Positions 35,161 to 47,039 of a stretch of DNA of 64,000 bases are shown one piece after another. The notes beneath the pieces are model-generated. The model saw only the letters and a list, made by a program, of their open reading frames with translations. It was not told where the DNA came from and did no database searches. The position numbers were made by a program, and so were the translations under genes. The stretch is from Patiria miniata (taxonomy: Eukaryota; Echinodermata; Asteroidea; Valvatida; Asterinidae): assembly GCF_015706575.1 (NCBI RefSeq), contig NW_024037074.1, positions 27,517,334 to 27,581,333 on the forward strand. Direction: 5' to 3'. Positions within the stretch are counted from its first letter, which is position 1. Each line of letters opens with the position of its first letter.

Positions 35161-36069
35161 AAGAGAAATGCTGGGTTTTGCAGCGTGTGCAAGAACCAAT
35201 ATCGTCACTTGTTATGACTGTGGATTCGGTTCCTACTGATAAATCCCTACTGTTGTCAGACTCGGCTGAAGATGTGTTGGGCTCTGATGAAGAGCTGGTC
35301 TTTCATCAGAAAGTTATTCTTTCAGTTGCATTGGCAGCCAATTTCACGATGCGCTGCTACACGTTGCAACACGAATTGCGACGCGTGCCCTAAAAAAAAA
35401 ACGATCTGGAAAGGTATCATTGCTTATAATACCAGCTTAAATTAGGAGAACAAAATCATCATGAGTTGAACATGAAATGGCACCATGCCCCCGTTCTAAA
35501 TACGCAACTGTAAGGCCCATCCCCTCGGTCCAAAACTTGCGTTTAAGCCCTTGTTTAATAAGGCCACGTAAAACATATGGCGGGGTTCTTGTGCAGCTTT
35601 TATTACAACGAAATCGGCGAGGGAGGTCCTTAATTATTTTCAATATCTGTAATATTTTGCTTGCCACGTCGAAGATTCAGTCAGCCGCTGTGGCATATTT
35701 CAAGATGGTTTATGGAGCCATTTACATGTATATTGTGGAATGTAGAACAACCAATTGATTGATATCATTATGACCCACGTATCAAGGCAGTTGCTAATTA
35801 CACAAACAGTACTTTCCAGCCACATTTATGGAACTGTTGAATCAGCATTTAAGCGTATGAAAATCGTTATGATAATGACTGGCTGGAAAATATCTTACTG
35901 ACGGCTTGTCACTCACCTTATCCCATCAATTAGTGAACTATGTGGTCCATTGCAGTAAGATAAATCCTGGGGAAAATACATCTGCTTCCGATTACAAAAT
36001 GGGGTAGGTAGGTCAGGCATTTGATTGTTTGCTTTTTTTATGCTGAAAAGATGTAGTCATATTGTAGGC

Positions 36070-36560
36070 CTAGGCCTAACAAGGTTACATGTACATGTAT
36101 TTTACTCCTAGAACTCGAAAGCACCCGAGTGCACACGGCCCGGGTGCCTTCTAGTTCTAGACGTGCATGGTTTGTTTGTTTTTTACACCAAATGTATATT
36201 TTCCGACGGAACTGTTTCCATTTATATCCCAAAAAATGTCGCGCGGTTTTAGCATGCGTGGACTTTTATCTGTACCTGGAACCAGGGGCAGAAAATTGGA
36301 AGAACATGATACGCAGAATTTCTACAGGTACGAGTGTTAAGACCTCAAAATACAATTGGTGGAAAAAAACGCCAAGAAAAGGAAAATATATTTAAAGAAA
36401 GGAGAAAACAAGTAACATGTGGCTGAACTCCCAGAAATCTTTACGCTATCAAATTCCAGCATTTACACTATGTAGGTCATGTCCAGTGCTGTAGACTACC
36501 CCTGGTACTTCCCTCATCACTTTGACTATTACGTTTGCACGCGGCAGAAATTAGTCTATC
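36070..36560 (+). repeat. Upstream block duplication, copy a
   Basis: Aligns with 37680-38170. Shared landmarks are 'CACGAGTGCA(G/C)ACGGC' variants, 'TTCTAGTTCTA', 'GTTAAGACCTCAAAATA', 'CTTCCCTCATCACTTTG(A/G)CTATTA' and 'GCGGC(A/G)G(A/G)AAT(T/C)AGTCTA'. It is the upstream part of a tandem duplication that ends in the promoter copies at 37.4-37.65 and 41.0-41.24 kb. Confidence 0.75.
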
Positions 36561-36739
36561 GTATTACTGCATGCATGAATCATCACACCGCGAAGAGGGT
36601 TGCAATGCTAGAATAAAAACACTGGAATTGCCAAATATATTGAAAGTAACTTGTATTAAAAGTGAGCAAACAAAAAATGCGGAAAATATAAGTGTTTAAT
36701 AGAGTGTTTTAAAATCACAATTGGTGTTGAGAAGCAAAA

Positions 36740-37370
36740 GAGACAACATGAATTCCTTTTTACTTGCTGATAAAAAGGTCAATAAGAGTCAGGTTGTAAA
36801 AATAGGGTAGGTCGGGTAACCGAAAGCGGAAGAACGAAATCAGCTTACAAAAAGGAAGAAGTCAATAAAAATAGGTATTAAAGATTTGGTTTTTACATTT
36901 TTGTCGCAATATAATAAATAACATGAAAATTTGATGCGGCGTCAAAAAAACTGAAACAGGAAGGGACGACATTTTTTTTTTCTAATTGGCCTAATAGGAA
37001 ACCCGGACAACTGAAACTTACGGTCTTATTTCTTTCATTTACAGTTTGAAAATCCCAAACCATTTAGCCCTTTGCTTTTTTTCCGCATTAATAGTTAAGT
37101 TGCACAGGTATCTAAGGTGTAATACTTTCAGCGACCGGTTTTGATACATACAGTTTCAGTTCATTTTGCATACTTCAGCTCGATTCATTTTGTTTTTGTG
37201 GGTGTTTTCTCTCAAATTCAGACTTAGCATGGTCTGACTACCAAATACTAATCCGACATGAGTAGGATGTTTAATTCGATACCAAACAGCGCGAAATGAA
37301 CATCCGAATCAATCAAGGCCGGTGTACATATTATTTCTATGCGCCCATCGGAGTTATTCTCCCTAACAAG
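36740..37370 (+). repeat. Upstream block duplication, promoter-proximal part a
   Basis: Aligns with about 40120-41000. Shared landmarks are 'TTTACTTGCTGATAA', 'GTCGTAAAAATAGG', 'AATAGGTATTA', 'GATGCGGCGTCA', 'ATTTCTTTCATTTACAGTTTG' and 'AATACT...CCGACAT'. No gene is visible in it. Confidence 0.75.
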
Positions 37371-37379
37371 TTCAGTGAT

Positions 37380-37652
37380 CACAAGTGAGAAGTCTGTGAT
37401 TGACGGGCTGTGTGTGTCAATCACAGACCACGTATCATTGACATCTACAATATCCATCAATCAGACGGTAGCATTTCACAATATCGTTGATACAAGTCAT
37501 GTGGTTCATAAAGCCTCATGCGTGCCAGTGTCACAACTTAACTTTCGGCCTACCAATTTGAAGATAGTTTGTTATGTGTGATTGACAAGAGCGCATGAAA
37601 CAATCACCAACCGGACCAAATTACTCGGGTCACTGCTCAGGAAATTAATGGA
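37380..37652 (+). promoter_or_regulatory. Orphan promoter copy without downstream exon
   Basis: Contains the inverted pair CTGTGATTGAC (37394-37404) and GTCAATCACAG (37416-37426), 'CCACGTATCATTG', a second TGATTGACA at 37579-37587, 'GGTCACTGCTCAGGAAAT' and a TATA-like 'GTTTATAAAATGGG' near 37656. After this the match to exon 1 stops, and a copy of the upstream block begins at about 37680. It could start a non-coding transcript, serve as an enhancer, or be inert. Confidence 0.65.
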
Positions 37653-37679
37653 AAGTTTATAAAATGGGAAAGGTAGGTA

Positions 37680-38170
37680 CGTCATATTTGTTTACCCATT
37701 TGTTACAGGTACATGCATTACAGGTACATGCATTTTTCTTCAAAAACTCGCAGGCACCGATCGAGTGCAGACGGCTCGTGTGCATTCTAGTTCTAAAAGT
37801 GCATGTATTTCACTCCAGTTGCGCGTATTCAGCCGAATCATTTTCATTTACACCACGAAAGCGCTAAATACTACCGTCTTAAGTAAACTGTCCAACACGT
37901 ACCGCATAATATCAGCGTGTGGACTACCATTTGTTCCGGTAATTAGGGGGTGGACAAATCGGTAAACATGCTACGCAGTGTTAAGTGCGTTGAGTACGAG
38001 CGTTAAGACCTCAAAATATAATAGTACAAAAAAGCGCAAAAGTATGACATTGTACACTGTTAAAATTCACCGTTTACACTACGTCCAGTGATATACCACT
38101 CCCGGTGCTTCCCTCATCACTTTGGCTATTATCTTTATAGCGCGGCGGGAATCAGTCTACCATCACTGTT
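37680..38170 (+). repeat. Upstream block duplication, copy b
   Basis: Second copy of 36070-36560. It contains two short repeats, 'TTACAGGTACATGCAT' in tandem (37705-37732). It continues, after inserted sequence at about 38.2-40.1 kb, into the promoter-proximal part at 40.1-41.24 kb. Confidence 0.7.
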
Positions 38171-38345
38171 CGCATGACACATGTACATTCACAACTGCGA
38201 TGAGAGCTCTGGTCGCTCTAGGGAAAAAAATATAGCAAATGTAAGTAAGCAAACCACAAAACGTCAGCAGAGGTGTAAACAGACTTTAGGCAATGCCGTG
38301 TTCCCAAAGAAAAAAAAAAGGGGTTCACTTACGGGCAGAAGCAAA

Positions 38346-38640
38346 GGCGGATCCAGAACACAATCTTTTTGGGGGGAGCAACAAAATTTGGGTCCCCCCC
38401 CCAAAAAAAAAGTGGGTCCAAAAATTAACAGCGTCGGGTTTCGGGGCCCGTTTTAGGGGCCTGGATTTTTTTGGATTCTAGATGCTCTGTGGTGCGATCT
38501 GAGGTAATTTCTGACCACTTTAAACAATTTTCTTTTAGGAAAAGACGGCGGTGTACGCAGTGGCTGCCTTTTTGGCGACGTTACAAGTAAAAACAAAATT
38601 GGATTTTTTTTGGGGGGGGCGGGAGGGGGCCAGATCCGCC
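38346..38640. mobile_element. MITE-like element with GGCGGATC ends
   Basis: The left end 'GGCGGATCCAG' and right end 'CCAGATCCGCC' are inverted, with G-runs, C-runs and A-runs inside. No clean target duplication is visible. It resembles the G-run elements at 18000 and 23201 in layout. Confidence 0.55.
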
Positions 38641-38649
38641 GTTGGGCAG

Positions 38650-40110
38650 AAGATGACATGTTGTTTAGAGTGAATATTAAACATATCCATACAATTCAAG
38701 GCTTATTCCACATCCTGAAGTAGCACAGTCACGCACATGTCGCGCGTTTAGTTCACCCCCAACGCAGGCTTGGGGCGGGGTGGGAGCGACCAATTCTCCT
38801 TCATATCGCTTTCACAGAGTAATGATTTTCAAGAAAAAACGATAGAAGTAACATACATGGTTGTAATGTAAGCAACATTTTTGATTCACAAAACGACAGA
38901 TTACGTGACTGTGCTCTTGTATTATAAGATTATGTTAAAGGTAACACAATTTTCAGAATTTTAGGACTATTTGTATGAAAAATATGTTTCAAAGGTATAT
39001 TTGACCTGAACTTTATAGATAAATGTAAAATACTTTGAACCATGCAAAACTTCACAATGATTATAAGTAATTAGGTATATTTATACAAATACCAGAATGG
39101 CAGCAAACTCCCAAACATACGCGATCTATTCTCTGTAATACATTAAAGGGAATGTTCACCATTGGCTTTTGCTGTAATTTTCAGAAATGAACTATTGGAT
39201 GGGTTAGTATAATAGATCAAATATTGTTACACAGACATGTTTGAAGTTTTGTGTTCGGGAATGCTGGAAAAATCAAGAAAGGCAAACATGTTTAAGTAAT
39301 CTGGTTCCCTGACTCCACTAAAGATGAAACGGATCAATTTATAGATGCCGGAAAATTGTAAGGTAAGGCAACTAGTCTAGCTGGCCTGCAACCGTTCATG
39401 AGCATGTAACCAATAGCAAACAAAATTTTGACTGAAAAAAGGGTATTTTGGAGCAGTAGTTGAAAAATAGTTAGGTTTTTCCAACGGTGGTCGGCCGACC
39501 ATCGCTGGAAATGTATATAAAAATACAATTTTCTTGAAAATGACTTCACACCAGGTGCCATAATTTTACAAGATGCTTTAGACTTTCATTTACCAACATC
39601 CTTGTAAGGTTTTTCGTAACAACTTGGTAGTTTTATTTTTCGATGTTTGCAAATGTTGTATTTTCCCTTTAACCATGAAACTGTTGTTTTTATTCAAACC
39701 CCCTTCAACGGCCCTGCTTAGTACAATTCGTTTGCATCTACAGTGCACTATGTGAATTTTGAAAGGGAAGACTTTTACAAATGCTCAATTGCGATTATTA
39801 TGGGTGTTAAAATATGTGTATAGGTAAGAAAAAAAACAAGGAAACCAGTCCAGCAAAACGTGACCAATTCCGAAGACTGATATGACAGGGCGTTATTGGC
39901 TGAATCGGAAAGCGCTGCCGAATGCTTTCACTTATGTGACATCTGATTTGCCGAAAGAACAAACATTCAGCAATTATATTTGTTGGGCTAATTTTTAGAT
40001 AAACTGTGCAGTCTATTTTCGCAGGATAAGCTACATAGCATTCTTTAATTCCTGAAGTTATTTCCATGTTCTGCCGAAAAATGGACCACAAGAATGGAGG
40101 ATGTAAGTGG
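38650..40110. other. Spacer inserted in the duplicated upstream block
   Basis: AT-rich sequence without recognisable gene or repeat partner in this window. Open frames are under 100 codons and featureless. It separates the two parts of upstream block copy b. Confidence 0.4.
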
Positions 40111-40999
40111 ACGTTCTAATGTCTATACATTTACTTGCTGATAAGAACTTTCCGACAAAAAATCTAGGATCCGGTCGTAAAAATAGGATCAGTTGGTAAA
40201 CCGAAAGCAGTAGTATTTTACTTACTTTTTTTTTGGGGGGGGGAGGGTTGGGGGGGCTGGGGGATAATGATTGCACCATGTAAATATGAAGAAAACAATT
40301 AAAAATAGGTATTAGAGTTCAGCGAAAATATACAATTTTATCATTTTTATATTATGTTTTACATTTTCTTTCCAAAAAATAAGTAATAAATAATCGATGC
40401 GGCGTCACAAAAATGCAGGAGGGGACGAAAAACATGTTTAGTATTTTACTTAGCCTAATAAGCGCGTAGAGATATGAAGGTTAAATAATCAAAAAATATA
40501 TTTTCTCCAAAAAAGGCATTCTCTCCACTAAAAGGACAATAAGTAACAACGGTTTAGTCGAACAAAAATAGCGTCGCCTTCTGCCACTCACGAGCAGTTT
40601 GGTGATTTTGATTTAGTAACTTGAAATTGAGATCCCAACTTCCTTGATTTTTTTGTTTTGATTTATGAGGAAGTTGTTCTTTAAAAAGACCTGTTCAGGA
40701 AACTTGCACTTCTCAAACTGTCGGGCTTATTTCTGTTCTTTACAGTTTGGAAATATCAAACCTTTTTTCACTTTGCTTTGTTCAAACAATTCTGACCACA
40801 AGTATCTTAGGCTGATTACCTTCAGCGACCAGTTTTGATACACAGTTTAAGTTCATTTTGCTTCCTTCGGCTTGATTCAGTCTGCTTTGTGCGATATTGC
40901 CCGACTACCAAATACTCACCCGACATTTTCAATTCAATACCACACAGCGCAAAATGAACATGTAATGAATAACGGCCGGTATGTGTACGTCATTTCTCT

Positions 41000-41240
41000 A
41001 TAAGTAGTCTGTGATTGACAGGCTGTGTGTGTCAATCACAGGCCACGTATCATTGTCATCTACAATATCCATCAATCAATGTGTCACATTAACTTAGCTT
41101 CCAGCCTGTCAATTTGAAGATAATCAGTTATTTGTGATTGACAAGAGTGCCTATGGGCTAATCGCAAACCGGGCTTAGTCACTGCTCGGGATATCGATGG
41201 CAAGTTTTTTTATTTAAGGCAGGAGTGGTCGTTTCACTCC
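41000..41240 (+). promoter_or_regulatory. Promoter region of C1q-like unit 4
   Basis: Best-preserved of three copies. A perfect 12-bp inverted repeat, CTGTGATTGACA (41009-41020) and TGTCAATCACAG (41030-41041), flanks a GT-rich spacer of nine bases. Then come 'GGCCACGTATCATTG', a third TGATTGACA at 41135-41143, 'CAAACCGGGCTTAGTCACTGCTC' and a TATA-like 'TTTATTTAAGGC' at 41209-41220. The proposed start lies about 25-30 bp beyond the TATA-like box. Confidence 0.7.
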
Positions 41241-41314
41241 TCACTCGACCGCAGCTGCTCTTCACCTTCAGACGACATTCCAAGAAAACTATTTGCAAGA
41301 ACGACTTTTCGTCG
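41241..41314 (+). other. Non-coding exon 1 of C1q-like unit 4
   Basis: Runs from an initiator-like TCACTC to the donor GTCG|GTGAGTG. It is similar to 22604-22673 over nearly its whole length, including 'ACCGCAGCT' and 'TTTGCAAGAACGA'. No ATG. The 5' limit is estimated from the TATA-like box. Confidence 0.6.
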
Positions 41315-42609
41315 GTGAGTGTTTAAAACAATCATTGCTTTCCTAAGAACTTATTTGTTTTTTGGCACACAGCCTAGTGTCTGAATCAACCTGCGATTTA
41401 GATTCAGAAAATAATTGCTGACAATTATTTTCCAAACAAGAAGAACGTTAGAAGTCTTGATGTTTTTCCTTGGTTTTTCCTGTGAAAATGTAGTTGCTTG
41501 ATGACTGAAAAAAACAGTATGAACGAAATTTAATTGAAATTCGTCTTGCGTGACTTTGATGCTAATACACGATGGCTAACAGTCGAAACGGCGCGCTACT
41601 TTCCAATCCAGAAATGCTGCTTTTACCGAACGGCCAGTTTCGAGCTAAACTGGAATATTTGATGACTTAGGCCCTATGTGTTAGTGTTTAAAAAAAAAAT
41701 CAACCAGATCAGACGGGCATTATGTTGTGCATGACATAGCGGAACCAGAAAGAACTCAGAGAGCCCAAACCTATGCCAAGGCTGAACAATTCCCCGCCAT
41801 ATTGTCATTATACATCCAAAAGAAATACTCCATAATTCACTCGACTTCCATATTTATTGCTCATTTAAAATGTAAACAGGATTGCTCATATTCTGAATTT
41901 ATTGAAAACAGCAATGTTGGCCGCTTTCTATCGTGTAAGACAGTGTTACTTATTCAATAATTCAATGAAACAAATCCTTCAACCCAAAAATTGTGCAGTA
42001 TACATTGTATATGCCTGTGTCGGTGTACCTCTTTTACCCCCCCCCCCCCATTGTATAAAATGGTCGAGTCCATTGACCTGTATGATAAGATTAGGTGGGT
42101 GATAAGGCATACAGGGTCACTGGGTCAGTGCACGTACACGAAGCTGCTCAGTTGTACACAGAGGTTCATGGTCTCTAAACAGAGCATATCCGCACATACA
42201 AAATGGTGAAGAATTCTTTTAAAAATTCTGCATCCAGACCCAGATCCGGATCACTTCCAAAATAAAACAGATATGTATTTGTACCAAGGACCACCCTTAA
42301 AAACAAATTCATGAAAATCTGTTTATAACTTTTTGAGTTATCTTGTTCAAAGACAAACCAACCAACCAAACCAACTAACAAATTAGATTGTCAACAAAAC
42401 AAAGTACTGCTTTCCTAGTTCTGGAGAGCTCATTTTATTTCTTGTCGTTATAAATAGCATATTGTTCCTTCATGTTGCGTGATTTTTTTTCAGTATGATT
42501 TCTTACATCGGGTTCCTTTCTAAATTTACTGTGATTCCTTCGCACATTCAAGTTCATGCATTTGTTTTAATTTGACATTCAAACTTCGTGTTTTTATAGT
42601 TTGGAAAAT

Positions 42610-43810
42610 TTAGTTTTATCATAATTTACGTTTCAATAAAAATTTCTTGTGCGACTTATGCCCTTTTGTTTTGTGGTAATCACATCACTCAAACAAATTC
42701 AGCATGAAAAAGTTATGCGGAAGCTGGTCATGGAAGAACGTATACAGGAAATTCGGCAATCTCTTTTTGCAGAAATCATGCGAAGAATGTATCATTGTAC
42801 AAATCGTTCAGCCCTCCTTCCGTTGTCCGCCTTAGAGGCTTGAAGCGCAAGCTCTCAGATGAAGTTTGATTTTTGCATGCATTGTCTACTCCGCAACCAG
42901 CATGCCACTTAGATTCATTTGTTTTTCGAAACAGCGATGGTTGTGTTTGACTTCGTGTTTGATTGTTTCTAGGTGTGCCTACTTGAAGAATATCAAGATA
43001 AACCTCCAACATGAGTGTTTCTTGGGTGGTTACGTTTAGACACATTCTGCCAAAACTTCTAATTAAAATGGAAATTATGTAACATGCCCATTGACAGGTG
43101 CCGCAATGGTTCTGGAAGCTCTCTCTGCGTGACCTTTACTTTCAGGCTCTATTTCCAATCCGGAAAATAATTCTTGTTGGAACTAACGTAACTTCACTGC
43201 GTTATAATCTATCTGTAATAAGTAACTGATACTAAACCCTTCGTAGAGATCGTTTTTGCTTATAAATGCAGAATAGCTATGTTTATTGAAATGTGAATCC
43301 TATACTCCTCAAATATAAGCAGTTTGGATAATCTAAATGTCCTTCCCCGTGTTATTTTCGAGTTTCACCCCAAAAAGCCGATTTGGTTTGAAATTTTCGA
43401 AAGCCCTCTACAGTGAATAAGTACTTGTATTTTCATCCCGATAATAATTCTGGTATATGTATTTTCTCTTTTGTGTTGCATTAGAGGCGCAAAGACAACC
43501 CAAAATAAAAACCTTTTCAGAGGGTTGTAGATACCTAAAAAAAAAATACAATATTTTTTTAAATTGAAACAGCACGGGGAGAGAATCTGTACGTTTGAAA
43601 ATAAACACATCTCAGTTGGTGATTAATCCGTTGTCTTTGCAAATCCTTCAAATAAATTAAGGGCTGACTGTTGCTGGGGCGTGAGTTCAGTCAGAGTCGC
43701 GCTTCACCTTGCAGGAATCAAACATAATTATCTATATTATCGGTGTTTAACAAGTGCAGTACAGCTATGCCTCCCCCACCAATGCACAAAACCTGAGAAA
43801 TCACATGAAC
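42610..43810 (+). repeat. Duplicated intron segment, unit 4
   Basis: Partner of 3870-5640 in unit 1 with the same order of landmarks. The 64-codon frame at 42649-42843 contains a charged helix-like run but is not conserved in the unit-1 partner, so it is not called. Confidence 0.75.
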
Positions 43811-43853
43811 TGTTTTTCTTATTTTTGTTGGTATTATTTTCAGCTACCAATCT

Positions 43854-43906
43854 GATCCACTGTTGCAGATTCCTTTCGCGATATAAGTCAAGAACGTCAA
43901 ATCAAG
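43854..43906 (+). other. Non-coding exon 2 of C1q-like unit 4
   Basis: A 53-nt block after TTATTTTCAG and before TCAAG|GTGAGTT. It shares 'GATTCCTTTCGCGATA' and 'TCAAGAACGT' with the exon 2 copies of units 1 and 2. No ATG. It would join to the coding exon at 49275 across a 5.4-kb intron. Confidence 0.65.
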
Positions 43907-44173
43907 GTGAGTTTCTGTCAGGGACCATCCCCAACAAAGCGGGTTGTTAACATTGTGTGCACTATGCGTACGGGGAAGGACACCAAGTCGATGCGTATAC
44001 GTACGCAGAGCGATCATTTGCTTTTAACAACTTGTCATGAAATCAATGTACTTTCTCATATTCAATACCTTCCAGTACCATCTTTTTTGCATCAACATCA
44101 TTATAACACAGTACCCTGCATCCCCACTATTTTAAATTTATCTTCCCAGTGCCACTGCAAGCAAACACCTTTA

Positions 44174-45281
44174 GGGCAATGTCACACTTCTGCGTATCCT
44201 AATTCCTTATGAGTTGCGCATTGACATTTTTTTCATACGCAGTCGTACGCACAATACGCACCTCATATGCATCTCTATCGTTTTGTGTAGGTTTTATGTA
44301 CGAAGATATACGCATGGTACGGCCCAGTACGCAGGATAGTTTTGGGCATGCACAAAACTACGCTGCGTACGCTGTTACGCAGGTCATAAGTTATAAATAC
44401 GCAGCACATCGGTCCCGCATCGGTCGTGTGCGTTACGAGTACGCTATGTGTTCGTGACGCACCCCGTCAGCATAATGAGCCGCCTGTATTGGACGTATAC
44501 ATAGCGTACTTGCAGCGCAGATGCAACGCACGCTGAAAGGCGAGCGGCGGAAATGCGGCGGGAATACGCTCAGAAGTGCGTCAAGCATGCGGTCGGCATA
44601 AGTCGTATGCACTGCATACTGACCTATTCGCAGCCCGAAAAATAATGTTGTGCACTGCATACGCAACTCATACGCATCTCATACGCAATGGATGCGCTGA
44701 ATTCGTTACTTGTACGCTAGATGTGCGTCGCACATAAGTCAAAGTATTCAAATAATTTAGCGGTCCTCAAACGCCAGAGACCGCGACATAAAGCCCCTGT
44801 CACACTTTCGCGTATCCTAATTCCTTATGAGTTCCTTATCAAAAAATTTCAATACGCAGCCGTACGCTCAAAACGTCGAAATTGTTTGAATGAGCGCTGC
44901 CCGCTCGCAGGACGAGCGGTACTTATTCGTGCAATACGTCGCTATTTATACGTCCAATATAGGAGGTCAGCGTATTGCCGCGTATGAACGGCTTATCCCC
45001 CACGAACACATAGCGTACTCGTACTGCGCTCGACCGATGCGGGACCAATGCGCTGCGTATTTATAACTTATGAACTGCGTAACAGCGTACGCAGCGTAGT
45101 TTTGTGCATGCCCAAAACTATCCAGGGTACTGGGCCGTACCATGCGTATGCCTGCGTACATAAAACTTACATAAAACGATAGAGATGCATATGAGGTGCG
45201 TAGTGTGCGTACGACTGCGTATGAAAAAAAGTCAATGCGCAACTCATAATAATTAGGATACGCAGAAGTGTGACAGGGCCC
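44174..45281. mobile_element. Foldback element with ~300-bp inverted arms
   Basis: The left arm begins 'GGGCAATGTCACACTTCTGCG' and runs to about 44495. The right arm is its reverse complement, ending 'AGAAGTGTGACAGGGCCC'. Both are flanked by TA. Arms share 'TCATATGCATCTCTATCGTTT', 'GGTACGGCCCAGTAC' and 'AACTACGCTGCGTACGCTGTT'. The centre holds another partial copy of the terminus at 44786-44870. The sequence is dense in TACGC/GCGTA. Frames of about 80-110 codons in the arms are mirror images and non-coding. Confidence 0.88.
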
Positions 45282-46714
45282 TAATAAAAAGGCGATTGTG
45301 AGCACGGGCCCTAGTTTTATTTTTGGTCAAATACATGCAGCTAGTGTCATGATTTGTTTTTCATTCCCAAACAACTTCTGCAACCTATACAGCTGGTTTC
45401 TGTTCAATCTATAAATCTTTATATATTGTTTTTATATTACTTTGAACAGTATATTTTGGCAGAAAATTCGATTTTGTACACATTTTACAACAATGTGAAT
45501 CAACGCGGTTTTGCGCATTCACGGGTGCGTCTCGGTGATCGCCATCATGATTTTCGCGTTGCATTTTGTCGTCTTCGTTATCGTTTTACCCCAATTTTTC
45601 CCACAAAACGATCAAAACCCTGCCCTCTATTCACGACACTCTTGTTGTTTTAAACGTCGTTAACTACTTTGGTAAGTTTATTAACCTAACTACACAATCT
45701 AAAAAAGATTATTATTTGATAGCCGACAAGCATAGCGCACTTGAAATACTTTAACATGTTCATACACAAATACAGTTCATGTGCAGCACATGCATTGTAC
45801 ACCGGAATGCGTATGCGTACGATGGCGACCACTGCGTATGCCATGCTTACAGGGGGAGGGGTTCTAAAAAAGTTGGCATTTCGTGCATTTATACTTTGCG
45901 GACGGCTCCTTCATGGAAATGTCTGCAACGAATTTAATTTCATTTAACAGGAGACCACGCTATATGAGTGAATAAAGACGCTATAATGACGCCATTTTGG
46001 GGGTAAAACACTAGGAAAATTCCGTTCATTCAAGCGGTCTTTTAAGTTTACTTAATTTCAAAAAAAAAACATCCGTTGCAATGTGATTTGAGCTATACCC
46101 AAATTATGAAAAAACGACTTAAATTGCTAACCCGAATGGAGTCATTACAGCGCCCTAATTCGCTCAAGATTAGAGGTCTGATTGTATAAAGCATTTTTTT
46201 TTAATTTATGACAGAATCGACGCTTGTTAAAACAAATATAAATGTGCCTAACGCCTTGGGTAATATTTGAACTGAAACAGAACATTTAACCCTATCAGGA
46301 GCGGGGATACAATATGCAAATATGAAACGTCTTATATAATAGTTCTTGAATGTTCTCTTCCTAGCTTTTACAGCGGTTAATATGGTACCAAAGAAATTCG
46401 GTGGAATGTCCGTTACAATGAAAACCAATCAAAAAACACAAATAATAATACAATTTGGACACGTTTGTGTAAAGCATGGAAATATGAAATTGTAACGGTC
46501 AAAACCATGTTTCCTTTGTTTAAACCTATCAAGTATCCATTTTAGACAAAATACTTGGTCATGTGACCAACTACAGTGCATGCTGACTCCCCAATTTGGC
46601 CTCCATTTGCGAAAAATGCCGTGTTTATCTTTCACCCGCTACAAAAGTTTCTTTGTTTGGGGTATTTTTTTTATAATTCCTGCAGGGGAAAAAAGCAAAG
46701 TATTTTTAAAATTA

Positions 46715-46940
46715 CCATACTTGCTTCATCAGTGCCAGTTTGTGGGGAAATCAAATTCGGGGCAAAATCACATTAAAACATTAATATATCACCCTGGCTA
46801 GCGATGAATTTTGATATTATATTATTTAATCACCATACGTGCTTCATCAGTGTCAATTTGGCGGGGGAATTCAAATTCGGGGCGAAATCACATACAAAGT
46901 AATATAGCACCCTCTAGCGATGAATTTTGATAACATTTTT
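46715..46940 (+). repeat. Tandem duplication of ~115-125 bp
   Basis: 'CCATAC(T/G)TGCTTCATCAGTG' followed by 'AAATTCGGGGC(A/G)AAATCACAT' and 'TAGCGATGAATTTTGATA' occurs twice, at about 46715 and 46830. Confidence 0.8.
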
Positions 46941-47039
46941 TAATTGTTTGATCGATAAAGTTCTATCAATAGTTTGTGCGAAATATGAAGGTATTTGAAT
47001 TTTTAAAAATATATAGAAACTAGAAATGTATCTGTCACG

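Noticed and set aside
37656..37700. An exon 1 for the orphan promoter
   Set aside because: After the TATA-like box the sequence does not match exon 1 of units 2 or 4 and no GTGAGT donor with the shared exon end is present.
42649..42843. 64-codon frame with a charged helix in unit-4 intron 1
   Set aside because: The aligned segment in unit 1 (about 3900-4030) does not keep the frame.
44209..45305. Pair of similar 80-112-codon frames on opposite strands
   Set aside because: They are mirror images created by the foldback arms, not two genes.
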